Shown one piece after another: positions 33,015 through 44,404 of a DNA stretch of 64,000 nt. Positions within the stretch are counted from its first letter, which is position 1. Every line of letters begins with the position of its first letter. A model generated the notes under the pieces. It ran no database searches. It was not told the origin of the DNA and saw only the letters and a program-made list of their open reading frames with translations. The translations under genes were made by a program, and so were the position numbers. The stretch spans positions 1 to 64,000 of the forward strand of contig NW_013657653.1 of NCBI RefSeq assembly GCF_000142905.1. The letters run 5' to 3'. This DNA is from Thecamonas trahens ATCC 50062 (taxonomy: Eukaryota > Apusozoa > Apusomonadida > Apusomonadidae).

Positions 33015-35084
33015 ATGGACGAGACATGGAAGACCATGCTGGACGAGTCTCTTGACGGAGTCGGGGTGTTGGGCGCCGGGTTGGGCGGAGGTCATGAGCT
33101 TGGCGTCCTGAGTTTTGACGACCTTTCTCGCCACCACAGCCTTGATCTTGATCACTCTGCCAGGCTTGATCAAGCCGCTCCGCCAGCCCCGCACCATTCC
33201 CCGCACTTTGACTTGGCAGAGGCATGGCTTCCCATGCTTGCTAACGATGACCCGAGCACATTGTTTAGTCTCCCTATGCTTGACACGGAGCCTACCTCGC
33301 CGTCGTTGTCGCTCGCTGCCGGTCCACTCCCTCTGCTCTCGCCCACCTTCTCTTCATCCACTCCGGCGTCGTCGCTCTCGCGCTCGGCAGAGTCTTCCGT
33401 CTCGCCGTCGTATCCATCGAGTGGCTCGTCCCAGGCATCCGCGTCAGGGCTAGACTCCTCGACCACTACCACTGTCTCGACCTCGAGCTCATCGTCGTCA
33501 TCGACATCGGCGTCGTCGACATCGTCTTCTGGAGCCTCCAAGGGCAAGGTCGCGTCGAGCGCGTGCGATCGATGCCGGCTTGGCAAGCGCAAGTGCTCCG
33601 GAAAGGGAGAGCGCGGCGTGTGTGAGCGCTGCATCCGGCTCGAGGTGGACTGCACATGGGAGTATGTGCCGCGGCGGCGTGGACAGAAGCCCAAGCCGCT
33701 GGCGGCCATTCTGGATAGCAAGCGGAAGCGCAAGTATGACGCCGGCGAAGACGGCGATGACAGCAGCAGAGCGTCACGCGCTCTGGTCGAGACCGGCAAG
33801 CGGGCGCGGTCGCTCGGCTCTGCACTCGGAAGTGTGGTGAGCGTTGAGTCGTCGCTCCCGGCCTGGCTGGCGCCTCTCGACTATCTTAAGATCTTTGAAG
33901 TGCTTCCTTCGCGCCAGCCTGTGGTTGCGGCGCTCCGGCCGCTGCTCCCAGACATGTGCCAGATGCTTGCCGATGGCCCTCCGGGACCGGGCGTTTCTGT
34001 TGTGGGTGCGGTGCTTGGCCGGCTGGCGCTGGCGCACGCGGCGCTTGTGCTGGGCGACTCCAACTCGGTGGCGGTGCTCACTGCGCAAGTGCTTGATCGA
34101 TACGGGGCGATGATGTCTGTCAGCTCTGCCGAGGCTGTGCTCTGTCATGCCATGCTCGCGTTTCTTTCGCTTGACGGGCACAGCGCGCGTGCGCGGATGC
34201 ACGCGATTCTGGCCCGGACAACAGCCATTCAGGCTGGACTGCTCAACGCCGACGCTGCCGACGGGCCGACGGCGGACCTCACGTTTGTGGCCCTGCTCAC
34301 AGCCATGGCTGCCGTCTCACGGAGCGGTGGGGCCTGGGACCATCCGCGCGCCAAGGCACACTCGATGCTTGCGCTGGCGTTCTCGCGGGTCCACGCCGCA
34401 ACCGACGTGGCCATGGTCACACTCCTTGCCCGCGAGTTGGCGCGGTTCAAGTGCCCGGGCGCCGAGGGAGCGATCAAGGTCTACGCCTCGCTCATTGGAC
34501 TCTGCTCACTGGACCTCTCAATGTGCGCCGAGTGGAACGAGGCGTCTGTGAGCGCCCTGGCGGCGATGGTGAGCTGCGCGCCTTTTGCAGCGGCGGTGAC
34601 AAACTCTGGCGCGGACTCGCGGGCGCTGGCGGACAGGTGCCTGGCGGCTGTGGACGAGGCCGAGGGCGCGGCCGCGTCGGTCCAGGTCCCCGCCGCGAGC
34701 TGCAGCTCCAAGCCAGCGGCGCATCCGTACCTGATGGGAGTGCGGTATGTGGCGCAGGTCGGGCGCGACGGGGACGAAGCCGCAGCGACGGATGCGGCAG
34801 GTGAGGCCTTTGCCAAGTCTCTGGGCACGACGCTGCGGTTTCTCGCGTCGCGGGTAGACAACTTTGGCTGCGGCTCGTCGAACACCGAGCTCAAGCTCCT
34901 CGCCCTTGCTGCAGCGTTTGTCATGCTCGGCGAGGCGCGCGGGTCTGGGTATGTGGACGGGCTGCAGGACCCACTGGATGCCGCGCTCGCGGCGGTGCCG
35001 CGGTCGACGGTAGCGTCGGCGGTGAGAGTCATGCTCTCGCCGGCGTACGCCAAGGCTGCGGCGCGGCAGCCGCGGATGGGATAG
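33015..35084 (+). CDS. Zn2Cys6 binuclear-cluster transcription factor
   Basis: A 689-residue protein. The ATG at 33015 (MDETWKTML) is chosen because the longer frame runs over the divergent cyclophilin promoter and gene. A Ser/Thr-rich segment (residues ~85-175) precedes a fungal-type Zn2Cys6 cluster near residues 184-212: CDRCRLGKRKC, then CERCIRLEVDC, spaced CX2CX6C...CX2CX6C. A basic linker YVPRRRGQKPKP and KRKRKYD, a likely nuclear signal, follow. The C-terminal ~400 residues are helical and Ala/Leu-rich, as in the regulatory halves of such factors. The family binds CGG-type DNA sites. It is dominant in fungi and sparse elsewhere. Its stop codon is 8 bases from the convergent ribophorin stop. 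Confidence 0.85.
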   Translation: MDETWKTMLDESLDGVGVLGAGLGGGHELGVLSFDDLSRHHSLDLDHSARLDQAAPPAPHHSPHFDLAEAWLPMLANDDPSTLFSLPMLDTEPTSPSLSLAAGPLPLLSPTFSSSTPASSLSRSAESSVSPSYPSSGSSQASASGLDSSTTTTVSTSSSSSSSTSASSTSSSGASKGKVASSACDRCRLGKRKCSGKGERGVCERCIRLEVDCTWEYVPRRRGQKPKPLAAILDSKRKRKYDAGEDGDDSSRASRALVETGKRARSLGSALGSVVSVESSLPAWLAPLDYLKIFEVLPSRQPVVAALRPLLPDMCQMLADGPPGPGVSVVGAVLGRLALAHAALVLGDSNSVAVLTAQVLDRYGAMMSVSSAEAVLCHAMLAFLSLDGHSARARMHAILARTTAIQAGLLNADAADGPTADLTFVALLTAMAAVSRSGGAWDHPRAKAHSMLALAFSRVHAATDVAMVTLLARELARFKCPGAEGAIKVYASLIGLCSLDLSMCAEWNEASVSALAAMVSCAPFAAAVTNSGADSRALADRCLAAVDEAEGAAASVQVPAASCSSKPAAHPYLMGVRYVAQVGRDGDEAAATDAAGEAFAKSLGTTLRFLASRVDNFGCGSSNTELKLLALAAAFVMLGEARGSGYVDGLQDPLDAALAAVPRSTVASAVRVMLSPAYAKAAARQPRMG

Positions 35085-35092
35085 GCCATGGT

Positions 35093-37244
35093 TCAATGAA
35101 GAGCGTCGAGAGCCTGCTCGATCTGGGTGGCGAGGCCAAAGTACTCTGTGGAGAGCTCGGTGGAGCGCGAGGCGAGAGCATCGGCCGAGATGGTCGAGGA
35201 GAAGAACTCGGCCTGGGCCGTGTCGAGCTTGGTGAAGAGCTTGCGGCGGGCCTCGAGCTTGGCGATGACTGCCGAGAGGTGAGCGGCAGTGGCACCGGTG
35301 GCGTGGGAGGCAATGTCCGAGGCCCGGCGGAGGGCGTTCGAAACTCGCGGTCGAGGTTCTTCTTGGCGGCAGCAAAGGTCTTCGAGTCGGACGAGTGGGC
35401 CCATGCGGCGAGCGCGTTGTCGAGCTTGGCGAGGGCCGAGGTGGCACGGGCAATGTCTGCGACAAAGGTGGAGGTCTCGGACGCGATGCCGCCCAACGAC
35501 GGCGAGAGCGAGAGGTCAAGGCGGACGTAGACCATGGCGGCGAGGAAGAGTGCAAACAAGGCGGACATGAGGAGGATGGGCTCCATCAGGATGGCCGTGG
35601 CCGAGAGGGCGTACGAGACCTGGAAGACAAGGTCCTGGTCGGTGACGAGGTTGGCGGCCGAGAACTCGGCAACAACGCGGCCCGAGGTGTCGAGGTACGT
35701 CTTGCGCGACGAGATGGAGAGCTCGGGCTCGACCGCAAACGGGGTGTGGACGGCGACGTCAGAGGCTCCCTCGGGGAGGACCAGGCGGATGATGGCGTCG
35801 GTGACAGGCACGTTCTCAAAGGCGCCAGCCATGTCGACGGTGAGGATGTAGCGGCCCGAGTCGGCGGCGACGCGGAGGTAGGCGGCGAGCGGGAGGTTGT
35901 AGCCCATGTAGAACTCGGTCTTCCACCCGCCAAAGAGCGGGAAGCGCGGGCGCATCTCGACCTCAACCTGCTCGCGGAGTGAGCGGAGCGCAGACGTCGA
36001 GATGTTGCCGATGACGTCGCGGTAGTAGACGTCGGCGGCGTCGGCGGGGAGGATGGCGGTGACCGAGCGGACCGAGGCGATGCCAGCGGCAGCCGGGTTG
36101 CGCTGGTAGTCGTAGCGGGAGAACGAGCCCTTGAGCTTGGCGCCGGTGTGCTCCAGCTTGTACGACTCCTCCACGGCGAGGTTGCCGCCCCAGTGAGAGA
36201 CCTCAAACTCCTTAACCATCGAGGTGGCGGTGACAAACGGTGCGTTGTTCTCGTAGTGGACCTTCATCTCCGAGACGGTAAACGGCGCCACGTCCGCGTA
36301 CGGCCCGTACGTCAGCGACGCGCCCGAGAGCGAGGTCGGCTCCTGTGTCGTGTGCGAGACAACGTTCGACGAGGCGAGCTTGACCACCGTCCGCTGCTTC
36401 TTGGTCACATACGGCGAGTACACGTAGTGGTTGCCAAAGTAGAGCATAAACTGCCGCTCGGCCTGGGCGATCTCCTTGGGGAACGGCTTGAGTGCACCCA
36501 CAAAGACAGCCACAACAGTGAGCTTGACAGACTTGCCCTTGCCCAGCGGAGCCTCGAGCGCGACCTCAAACATCTTGGTTCCACTATGCGCATGGTAAGG
36601 GGGGGAGAGGTTGGCGGAGGGAGGCAGGGAGCGGGGAGCGGTGACGAGCGGGTGAGGGCAGTGGCGGAAAGTGGTGAGAGCGGGGAAAGAACGAGGAGAG
36701 AGAGAAGAAGTGGGAGAGATAGGGAGGATGAGTGGGGGTGGGGAGGTAGCAGGCATGCGGTGTGTGGGTGGGGAGGAAGGGGGGCGAGGAGAGGCAAAAA
36801 AATGGCAAGGCGGTGGACCAGGTGCGTGGCGAGAGGGAAGGGAATTGGGGATAGCGGGCGGAGGAGAGAGAGTATCAGGCTGGAAATGGGATGAGAATGT
36901 AGGTAAGAGCAAGAGCTATCGAATGATGTGTGTGGAGAAGAAAGAAGTACGTACGTAGGAGCGTCGGAAGGAGTGGAAGTCGAGGTAGTGACGGGCAGGA
37001 CGTCATCGTTTGGGGTAAAGGCATCCACAAAGGCGAGGAAGGGAGCGTGACCGGCAGGGATAGCCATTGCGTAGGTGGAGACAGAGGAAGAACCAGTGTT
37101 CGTAATCTCTACCTCTTGTGTCATACGCACAACAGAGGTGGAAACATCAATCGTGCGCACGGCAGTCTTGTGCACAAGGCTACCAGTCGTCATGCTGGCC
37201 AGTGCCAACAGTGCCACTGCGGCAACAACTCCCGTCCACCTCAT
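35093..37244 (-). CDS. RPN1: Ribophorin I (oligosaccharyltransferase subunit OST1; one-base frame break)
   Basis: Two exons: 37244-36955 and 36583-35093, joined in phase 2 across a 371-base intron (GTACGT...GCATAG). The join gives SDAPT-GTKMFEVALEAPLGKG. Exon 1 encodes a signal peptide (MRWTGVVAAVALLALASMTT) and the start of the lumenal domain. Family blocks include YGPYADVAPFTVSEMKVHYE, RYDYQRNP and YYRDVIGNISTS. A transmembrane segment near residue 440 (ILLMSALFALFLAAMVYV) is followed by a cytosolic helical tail. The frame shifts near 35338-35348, in the tail: one added base at TTTCGAAC joins NLDREF to NALRRASDIA. About 593 residues, close to human RPN1 (607). It is part of the ER complex that transfers N-glycans to nascent proteins. 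Confidence 0.93.
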
Positions 37245-37876
37245 TCGATCTGACAGACGAGTGTTGCTGCCATTACTGCGCGACCGCTGCCAGTCGCTCA
37301 CTCTCTCGGCAGCCTGAGCGAAGCGAAGCGGCTGACACCATACTTTGCTAAGAGCTCCGATGACGTCGACACAGTCGGCTCGGGAGCCCACCCGTTCACC
37401 CTCTTTGATGACCATGTGCGACAAAGACGACGCGCGCCCTCTGGGCGACCAATCCTTTCTTTGATTTCGTGTGTACGCGAGCCATCGAACGGTGCTCATG
37501 TACACGCGGATCACCGTGCCATCAATGGGCACGATGTGCTGACAAAGGTGGTCAGCACAGTAAGTGCGAGGAAAACTCAAGCCGTTCAGCCAGCGAGGCG
37601 ACCGCCCGGTCGGCAACTGAGAGTGTTGCTTTCCGGCCGGTTCGTGGTCGGTCGCCCGACGCCGCTGGCTGCAGGCCGGAACCGGGCCGGTGTGCCACCC
37701 GGCCCACGGCCGGCTACCACGCCGGATCAAGAACGAGTCTAGTCCAGACGATGACCACAAGCAGTTGTCAAAGACACGCGTGGCTTGGTCTTCTTTGGCC
37801 GCGGCTGCAATCACACTTATCCATACAGAGCTCTGACATCGGAGCAAAACGCAGTTTAGCACACAGTGGCATACGG
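37245..37876. other. Intergenic region upstream of ribophorin I
   Basis: A 632-base stretch. The minus-strand frame of ribophorin exon 1 stays open upstream to 37862, but its translation (many Trp, Arg and Cys residues, no signal peptide) does not look coding. The real start MRWTGVV at 37244 opens a good signal peptide. The region should hold the RPN1 promoter and the 3' UTR of the small Cys-rich gene upstream. No RNA gene was recognised. Confidence 0.4.
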
Positions 37877-38326
37877 CTACGGACCAAAGCCGCCCGATGA
37901 GCTGCTACCGTCAGTGCAGTTCAGGTACGCCGAGGGACAGATGTCGTAGCACGCCGTCCCAGGACCCTCGTACTCGCAGCAGTAGTAGCAAGCACAGTCC
38001 TGGCAGCCGCTGACAGCCCCAAGGCAGGTCAGGCACGCCATGCCCCAAGTCCCGATGCACTCAGCCGCGCAAAGCGCGATAGCCTTGCCACAGGTGGCCC
38101 ACGCGTAGTATCCACATCCGCACTCGGATGTGGCGTTCCAACAGTTGCCGAGCAGCTGCGACTCTACAAGGAGCGTTGCCTTGACCCGGCAATCTCGCTC
38201 GATCCCAGAGTCGCCGGCGTTCGAACACATCTTGGCCGCCTGCTCGGGCAGCTCGGATGGCACGTACCGCGCAGAGCTCGCTACCGCAAGCAGCGCCATC
38301 ACGAGAAAAACAGCAGTCACGTTCAT
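37877..38326 (-). CDS. Small secreted cysteine-rich protein
   Basis: 149 residues from the ATG at 38326. A clean signal peptide (MNVTAVFLVMALLAVASSA) is followed by a mature chain with about 20 cysteines, including CWNATSECGCGYY, CLTCLGAVSGCQDC and CYYCCEYEG. It ends in a Ser/Gly tail (DGSSSSGGFGP). Potential N-glycosylation sites NAT and NCT are present. The Cys density and lack of other features point to a disulfide-rich secreted or cell-surface protein. No known family is recognised and no function is proposed. The longer upstream frame to 38578 lacks support. Confidence 0.7.
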   Translation of the reverse strand: MNVTAVFLVMALLAVASSARYVPSELPEQAAKMCSNAGDSGIERDCRVKATLLVESQLLGNCWNATSECGCGYYAWATCGKAIALCAAECIGTWGMACLTCLGAVSGCQDCACYYCCEYEGPGTACYDICPSAYLNCTDGSSSSGGFGP

Positions 38327-38993
38327 CACTGACCTTGCACGCACGCGTGAGAGAGGGAGGAAGGAAATTGCCGAGCGGGAAAATGGGATGTAGCCGCAAA
38401 CGCCGCGTGCCGTGCGGATCCTCCCGGGGGGAGGGTTGGGGCTAGGGCAAGCTGCAACCAGCAGAAGCCAGACATGCATCATACATATCAGTCGGGCTGT
38501 TTCGTCGTACCTAGCTGTTTCACAAAGAGTTTGAGAGGGGTGTGTGGCTCGGGCTCTTGCTTGGAAAGGGGGCGACAAAGGTCAGCAGCTTTACCGAACT
38601 CAAAAATCGAAACAGTGCACCTCGGCTAGCCCCCCGCCCACCCAAAGTGCAAAAGAGAGCAACTCCAGGCATCCCTCGTTCTTCTCTTCATCCGCACCCT
38701 CTCCCACACACAATCACCTCTTCCGACCCGGCTGCCATGACTGGGCCTAGGCCAGCGAAGCTGCTGCAGCTCCACGGATGTAGCTTTTCTCCTGAAACAG
38801 CCCACGAACAAATTTGCGCCGTGGCCAAACCGAGGCGGGCGGCCAGCCGTGGCCAGCCGCAGCCGCCAGACGGCCATCCCGGCTCCTCGAGCCGAGCCGG
38901 ACGCCAGACGCCAGGCTGCAAGCTCTGCCCTTCAGTCTTCTCACACACCCAACTCTTGAGCGAGTGGAGGGTAGCAAGAACGGTTGGCGAGGT
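38327..38993. other. Divergent intergenic region between Cys-rich gene and TRM7
   Basis: A 667-base region between divergent genes. The plus-strand frame of TRM7 is open upstream to 38814, but the N-terminal TRM7 signature starts exactly at the ATG at 38994. The upstream sequence is therefore taken as promoter and 5' UTR. No motif or RNA gene was recognised. Confidence 0.4.
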
Positions 38994-39962
38994 ATGGGCA
39001 AGGCGTCGCGTGACAAGAGGGACATCTACTACCGCAAGGCCAAGTACGAGGGCTGGCGAGCTCGGTCGGCGTTCAAGCTCATTCAGCTCGATGAGCAGTT
39101 TGGCTTTCTCCATGACGCCAAGCGCGTGGTTGATCTCTGTGCTGCGCCGGGCTCATGGTCGCAGGTCCTCTCACACAAGCTCGTCTCGGGCCTCCCGCTC
39201 TCGTCGTCGGAGACCAACGTGCTCCGTCGCGAACCGGCAGAGTCATCGGCTGACGCCGATGTCGCCGCAGGCGCTGCTGCCTCGGCTGGCGGCGAGCCGG
39301 CCAAGATTGTGGCGGTGGACTTGCAGGACATGGCGCCGCTACCGGGTGTGACCCAACTCAAGGGCGACATTACCAAGCTCACGACTGTGCAGCAGATTCT
39401 GGGTCACTTTGAGGGTGAGAAGGCCGACGTGGTGCTCTCAGACGGCGCGCCGGACGTGACCGGCCTTCATGACGTCGACGAGTACCTGCAGGCGCAGCTT
39501 CTTCTGGCGGCCCTCAACATCACTACACACCTGCTGCGCCCGGGTGGCACCTTCTGCGCCAAGATCTTCCGCGGCAAGGACACAACGCTGCTGTACTCGC
39601 AGCTCAAGGTGTTCTTTCCGGTCGTCACCATTGCCAAGCCCAAGTCGTCGCGCAACTCGTCGATTGAGTCGTTTGTGGTGTGCCAGGGCTACACGCCGCC
39701 GGCCAACTACGTCCCGACCATGATGGATCCGCTGCTGGATGCCCCGTATGGCGAGGACAACCCGCTCGATGGGCCGAACCGCATCGTCGTCCCTTTCCTC
39801 TCTTGCGGCGACCTCTCGGGCCTCGACTCGGACGTCTCGTACCCGCTCGACTTTGGCCCCGGCAACGACGCCACACCTTACGTCCCGCTTGACCCGGTCC
39901 AGCCGCCCATCGAGCCTGCCCACGCGAGCTCAGCCGCCGAGCGAAAGGCGTTCCGCCAGTAG
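38994..39962 (+). CDS. FTSJ1: FTSJ1/TRM7-type tRNA 2'-O-ribose methyltransferase
   Basis: 322 residues. The N-terminus ([20 protein letters not shown] then [16 protein letters not shown]) is diagnostic for the TRM7 branch of the RrmJ/FtsJ family. The SAM motif [13 protein letters not shown] follows. Later motifs are [20 protein letters not shown] (catalytic Asp), [20 protein letters not shown] (catalytic Lys) and [22 protein letters not shown]7 methylates positions 32 and 34 of the anticodon loop of certain tRNAs. An insertion of about 30 Ala/Ser-rich residues lies between motif I and the next strand (residues ~72-105). The start at 38994 is fixed by the conserved N-terminus. It converges on the MT-A70 gene, with 154 bases between stops. 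Confidence 0.94.
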   Translation: MGKASRDKRDIYYRKAKYEGWRARSAFKLIQLDEQFGFLHDAKRVVDLCAAPGSWSQVLSHKLVSGLPLSSSETNVLRREPAESSADADVAAGAAASAGGEPAKIVAVDLQDMAPLPGVTQLKGDITKLTTVQQILGHFEGEKADVVLSDGAPDVTGLHDVDEYLQAQLLLAALNITTHLLRPGGTFCAKIFRGKDTTLLYSQLKVFFPVVTIAKPKSSRNSSIESFVVCQGYTPPANYVPTMMDPLLDAPYGEDNPLDGPNRIVVPFLSCGDLSGLDSDVSYPLDFGPGNDATPYVPLDPVQPPIEPAHASSAAERKAFRQ

Positions 39963-40116
39963 CGCCGCCCAACCCCAACGCGCGCTCGCACTCTTGGCTC
40001 GGATCAGTTTAATCCTTTACGGTAGGGCTGCTACAAGAGACACGCCCGCCCACGTGACGAACACGCGGACGATTGAAGGCATTCGCAACTGTCGATACGG
40101 ACCACTACAGCAAGGG

Positions 40117-41120
40117 CTAAATCTCGTTGCCGACAGTCACCCAATAATCGCGCAAGTTGTTCTTGCGGCCAAAGATCTCCAGGTAGCGACCGTTCGGGAC
40201 GAGTTTCTCGACCATCTCGTACATCTCCTCGGGCTTTTGCGACTGGCCGCGGCGCTCGGACCAGATGACGTCCGAGACGACGCCCGACTGCAGGGTCGGT
40301 GGATCGGCGCCCTTGCGGCCGACGAGGCACGTCTCCTTGGCGTGCTGCAGGTAGTACCCGTGGCCCTTGGCCATCCGCCGGTTGACTGTCCGCTTGACCC
40401 AAACCACGTCGTCGACGTACTCGTAGCCCCACTCTTTGAACAGCTGAAAGGCAAACGAGTAGCGCGCGTTGATGACCCAGATGAAGAGCAGGCCGTTCTC
40501 CTGCAGCTTCGGCACCGGAATCCGCATAATGTCCTCGTCGCGGAGCTGCGAGTAGCCGAGCGCCACCCCGCGCGTCGGCGCCGATGTCGCCAGCTGCCAC
40601 GGCGGGTCCATGACAATGACATCAAACTGAACCTGTGCGCCCAGCGCAGCCCAATCAAACAGCCGCACATCCGCTCGGATCGGCACGCAGTGCTCCGGTG
40701 CCTCAAAGCTCTCCCAATCGATCTCATCAAATGACGACTTAAGAAACTCGACTACGCCCCGTCACACACACCCTCTGTAAGTCTTCCCCTTTCCCCACAT
40801 ACACACACCCATCCACAACCATATGCCATCATTGCCATCGTACCCTTGTTCTTGCCCGTGGCCAGCGGAATCCGCTTCTGTGCATTCAGCCGCTTGATGT
40901 CACCCTCGATGGCCTCCACCTCCTTCTCTTCCTGAGCCAGCAACCTGGCCAGAGTATCCACATCCAAAGACTTGAGCTCTTCATCTGCCACAAGCATGCT
41001 AGCCTCTGGGCCAGCTGTCACCATATCCGTCGTCATCGTCTGACCCGTCGTCATCGTTTCCACCGTTCCCGCTTCCAAGTTCGGCCCAGCTCCGTCCTCG
41101 CCTTCTCCTCGACTGGTCAT
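40117..41120 (-). CDS. MT-A70 family N6-adenine methyltransferase (METTL3/MTA1-like)
   Basis: Two exons: 41120-40844 and 40751-40117, joined in phase 1 across a 92-base intron (GTACGA...GCGTAG). The join gives ATGKNK-VEFLKSSFDEIDW. The catalytic motif DPPW is intact (VIVMDPPWQL), which groups it with catalytic METTL3-type subunits and not METTL14 (EPPL). Other family segments are LFIWVINARY, GYEYVDDVVWVKR, HAKETCLVGRKG, and the end GRKNNLRDYWVTVGN. About 303 residues, with a short N-terminal coiled coil (LLAQEEKEVEAIEGDIKRLN). No CCCH zinc fingers are visible. An extra upstream exon cannot be excluded. It may act as an m6A RNA writer or a DNA 6mA methyltransferase; sequence alone does not decide. 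Confidence 0.88.
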
Positions 41121-42010
41121 ACTCCTCCAGGCAGACGTTGTCCTCGTCCACTCTACCTCGTCTTGGCTCTACCTGCTCTCCTTGTCTCGTCCCTTGTCGT
41201 GTCGTGCCGAGTCGAGTGGTGCTTGTCCCCGTCACCGTCGCCGCTATGCTCGAGTTGGTCGGCCTGGCCACACCCGCTCAACCCCACCATCCTCTATCCC
41301 TCGGGGGATCGGGGGGATGCAGAAACATGATCGAGCAGCAAGGATTGTAGCCAAAGGTCGAGTCAAGCATGCTATGCATCGAGATTGCCAAAGTATCAAG
41401 GACACAGACCTCGTATCCTGTGGGTAGTAGCGGTGACGGCGAAGATCTGTTCCTCTTGATGGTGGTGGTAGAGCCATTTCCACCTCGCTCACCAGCTGGA
41501 GAACCATGATCATGGCATGACATGAGGTGTGATATATGATTGTGGTGACGGTTGGGCATGGATCATCCAATCAAGGTGTGTATGTAGTCCTGATCGGCAG
41601 ACACAGCCCATTCGCCCAATCTCCGCCCAACCGAGCCGACCTCACACCATCAACCACCCCCCCCCTCCCCGCCCCCGTTCACCCCCCTCCCATGATCAAT
41701 CACAGCCCCATCCCCCATCCCCAGTCCCACCGAACCAAACGGCTCGGCCCACAATAATCGATGATCAGCTAAAGATGTGCTTCTGTGAGAGGGCCGGAGC
41801 CATCCGTCGCCGGCCGTCGTCGGTCGGCGCGCGCGCCAAAACGGCACCACTCCACGCCACTCCAACCCACCCACCGCTAGCACCACCCACACCACCCACA
41901 CCAGGCCACCACAGCCAAAGTCAAGCACTGTAGTGAGGTTATATAGGTTCACCACTTTGCTTGTACCTTGCTTGACGGTGACTACATCCCCACCGCTCTC
42001 CCTCCCGGAC
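41121..42010. other. Divergent intergenic region upstream of LRRCC1-like gene
   Basis: An 890-base region between divergent genes. Short overlapping frames on both strands do not look coding. A C-rich stretch with a run of nine C (about 41658-41680) lies in the middle, and CCACC runs precede the start of the LRR gene. An undetected 5' exon of the MT-A70 gene could lie at 41120-41271, but no start or splice signal singles one out. No RNA gene was recognised. Confidence 0.4.
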
Positions 42011-44371
42011 ATGCTGGTTGCTGCCAGCCGACGGGTGGGCCGAGGTGGCGGGAAGGCAGTCGGCGATGACGACCGTCTCTCGCTTGTCCATGCCTCACTT
42101 GCTTCTATGAGAGACATTGCAGGCCTCTCGGCCCATGTATCACTTGTCTCGCTCAATCTTCATTCGAATGCCATCACTCGCATCGAGGTACGTTGTCTTG
42201 TTCCCCCCTCACCCCCCCCCCCCCCCTCACTGGCGGCCGCAACGTCCCCGGCGTCATCAACCACGACCTTTTTCCCCTGAGACATCCTCCCCTAGCAACG
42301 GGTATGCCCTCTTGGCCGCTCTTTCATACGCACACCATCACTGCAGCCATAATGACGTCACTGTATGCTTGAAGCTCATCTCTTGACTCACTGATTACGA
42401 TATCAACTCCAACCAATGCCGCAAACACGGATCATCTTTCCCGGCATAACCCTCGTCTGCGACCTTTTTTTTCACCTCACAAATACCTCCCCTCGGCACA
42501 CATCTCAGAATCTCGACGGCCTGGTTAACCTCGTCGAGCTCAACTTGTCGTCGAACCGGCTGGCGTCACTGGATGGTCTCCCGCGGCTGCCGGCTCTTCA
42601 GAGCTTGGATGTGGCGGCCAACGAGCTGAGCCACCTCGGCGGCGCGCTGGCCAACGTACCTGCGCTCCGCCGGCTGGTGGCTTCGTACAACTGCATTCGT
42701 GACGTCGAGGGTGTGGAGCACCTTGAGGCGCTAGTTGCACTCGACTTGGTGGGCAATGACCTTGCTGATGTGACGGCGCTCACACCACTGGCACACCTGC
42801 ACTCGCTTCACTCGCTCGCGCTGGCGCGCGGCGATCGCGCCAACCCGGTCTGTTCCGTCGCCCGCTATCGCGCCACTGCGTTTGCCATTGTTCCAGCGCT
42901 CATTGCGCTCGACGGCTTTGACGCTGCTGGCCGCGACGCTAGCTTTGTCGACACCGGCGTCATTGCCGACCTCGCCCACGCCGCGACGGTGTCGCGCCGG
43001 TCGCCGCCGGCTGCCTCGCCGGCCCGGCGTATCTCGTCGCCAGTTGCCACTACCCAGGCCCCGCGCCCGACTACTCCTGGCGCTCGCCGTCGGCTCTCGC
43101 CAACCCCGGCGCCGGCGCCAGTTGCGAGCCCAGACCTCCTCTCGCCGTTGCCGTCGCCGTTCAAGCTCCCCACGCCAGCCATTGATTCAGCGCTGCAGCG
43201 CCGGCCTCGCAAGGTCAACCGGGCTGCAGCGGCCCGGACTGCTGCGCGCGCGCCGCTCGGCCGTCGCCGCCGCAATGGCAGGGCTCCCCCTTCGCCAGTC
43301 TCTGTGCCCGAGCCGGTCTCGCGCTCGCCGTCACCGCTGGCGTCCAGTCCAGGCGACGACGAGCTGGCCAATCGTGTCGCCGTTCTCGAAGCAGCTCTCG
43401 CCCGGCCGGCCTCGCCACAGACACCAACGCCGTCACCACCACCGGCGATGATCGACGCCGCCACCACGCCGCGGACGCCGACGCCGCCTCCTGCACTGCA
43501 TACGCAGGAGGTCCAGGCGAATCTCCTCTCGCCGTCGGCACTCACCTCACTCCAGACTGCGCTTGACAGCGAAACATCGCGGGCGCTGGCTGCTGAGGCT
43601 CAGGTCACACAGTTGGTGGCCCGGGTCGGCGAGCTTGAGCGCGCGGCAGCCGATGCCGACGCCGCCTTGCGCGAGCACACAGTGAGCCAACGCGAGGCCA
43701 AAGCCGCCACTGCCGCGCGCGTCGACGATGCTAACACACGCGCCGCGGCAGCGGAAGCCCGCGCTACCGCAGCCGAGGCCTCGGCTACCGAGCTCAAGGC
43801 TGCGCTCGCGGCGGCCAATGACCGAGCAGAAGCACAGACTGCGCTCGCGGCGCAGTTGAAGGACGAGCTCCGTAAGGCGGCAGCATCGGTCAAGCGCGGC
43901 CGCGCCCGCACCGCTGACCACGACGCAGCGCGGCAAGCCGCCGAGACTCGGCTTGCCGACGCTGAAGCTGAAGTCGCTGCCGCACGCGCTGCCGCCGCCA
44001 ACGCCGAGGCCCAAATCTCCGCCCTCAAGGCTGCTGCCGCCACTGCCGAAGACCAGATTGCCGCTCTCAAGGCTGCCTTCCGTGAGAGCTCGGCAGGAGC
44101 AGCCAAGCTCAAGGTACTCCTCAAAAGTCGCTGGAGAAGGAGGTCCGTGCGTCGTCGCGGGCCGACGCGGTCGACTCGCGCCTTGCGGCGCTCAAGTCCA
44201 AGCATGCTGCGCTTGTCAGCAGCCATCACGCAACAGAGCGCGAACGTGCCGAGCTTGGAGCCACCGTCGCACTCTTGCGTGAGCATCTCGCTGCGCAGGA
44301 GAAAATGACCGGCATGCTCGACGCCCACTTTGGCGCCGCTGTTGCGGCAGCAGCAGCACGGACCGAGGCTG

Positions 44372-44404
<33 letters not shown>

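Noticed and set aside
37245-37862. Long upstream extension of ribophorin I exon 1
   Set aside because: The signal peptide starting at 37244 must be N-terminal, and the upstream translation lacks any coding character.
44113-44126. Apparent GTAC...AG 14-base intron in the LRRCC1-like gene
   Set aside because: Far too short to be spliced; a lost base in AAAA or the next bases explains the frame change.
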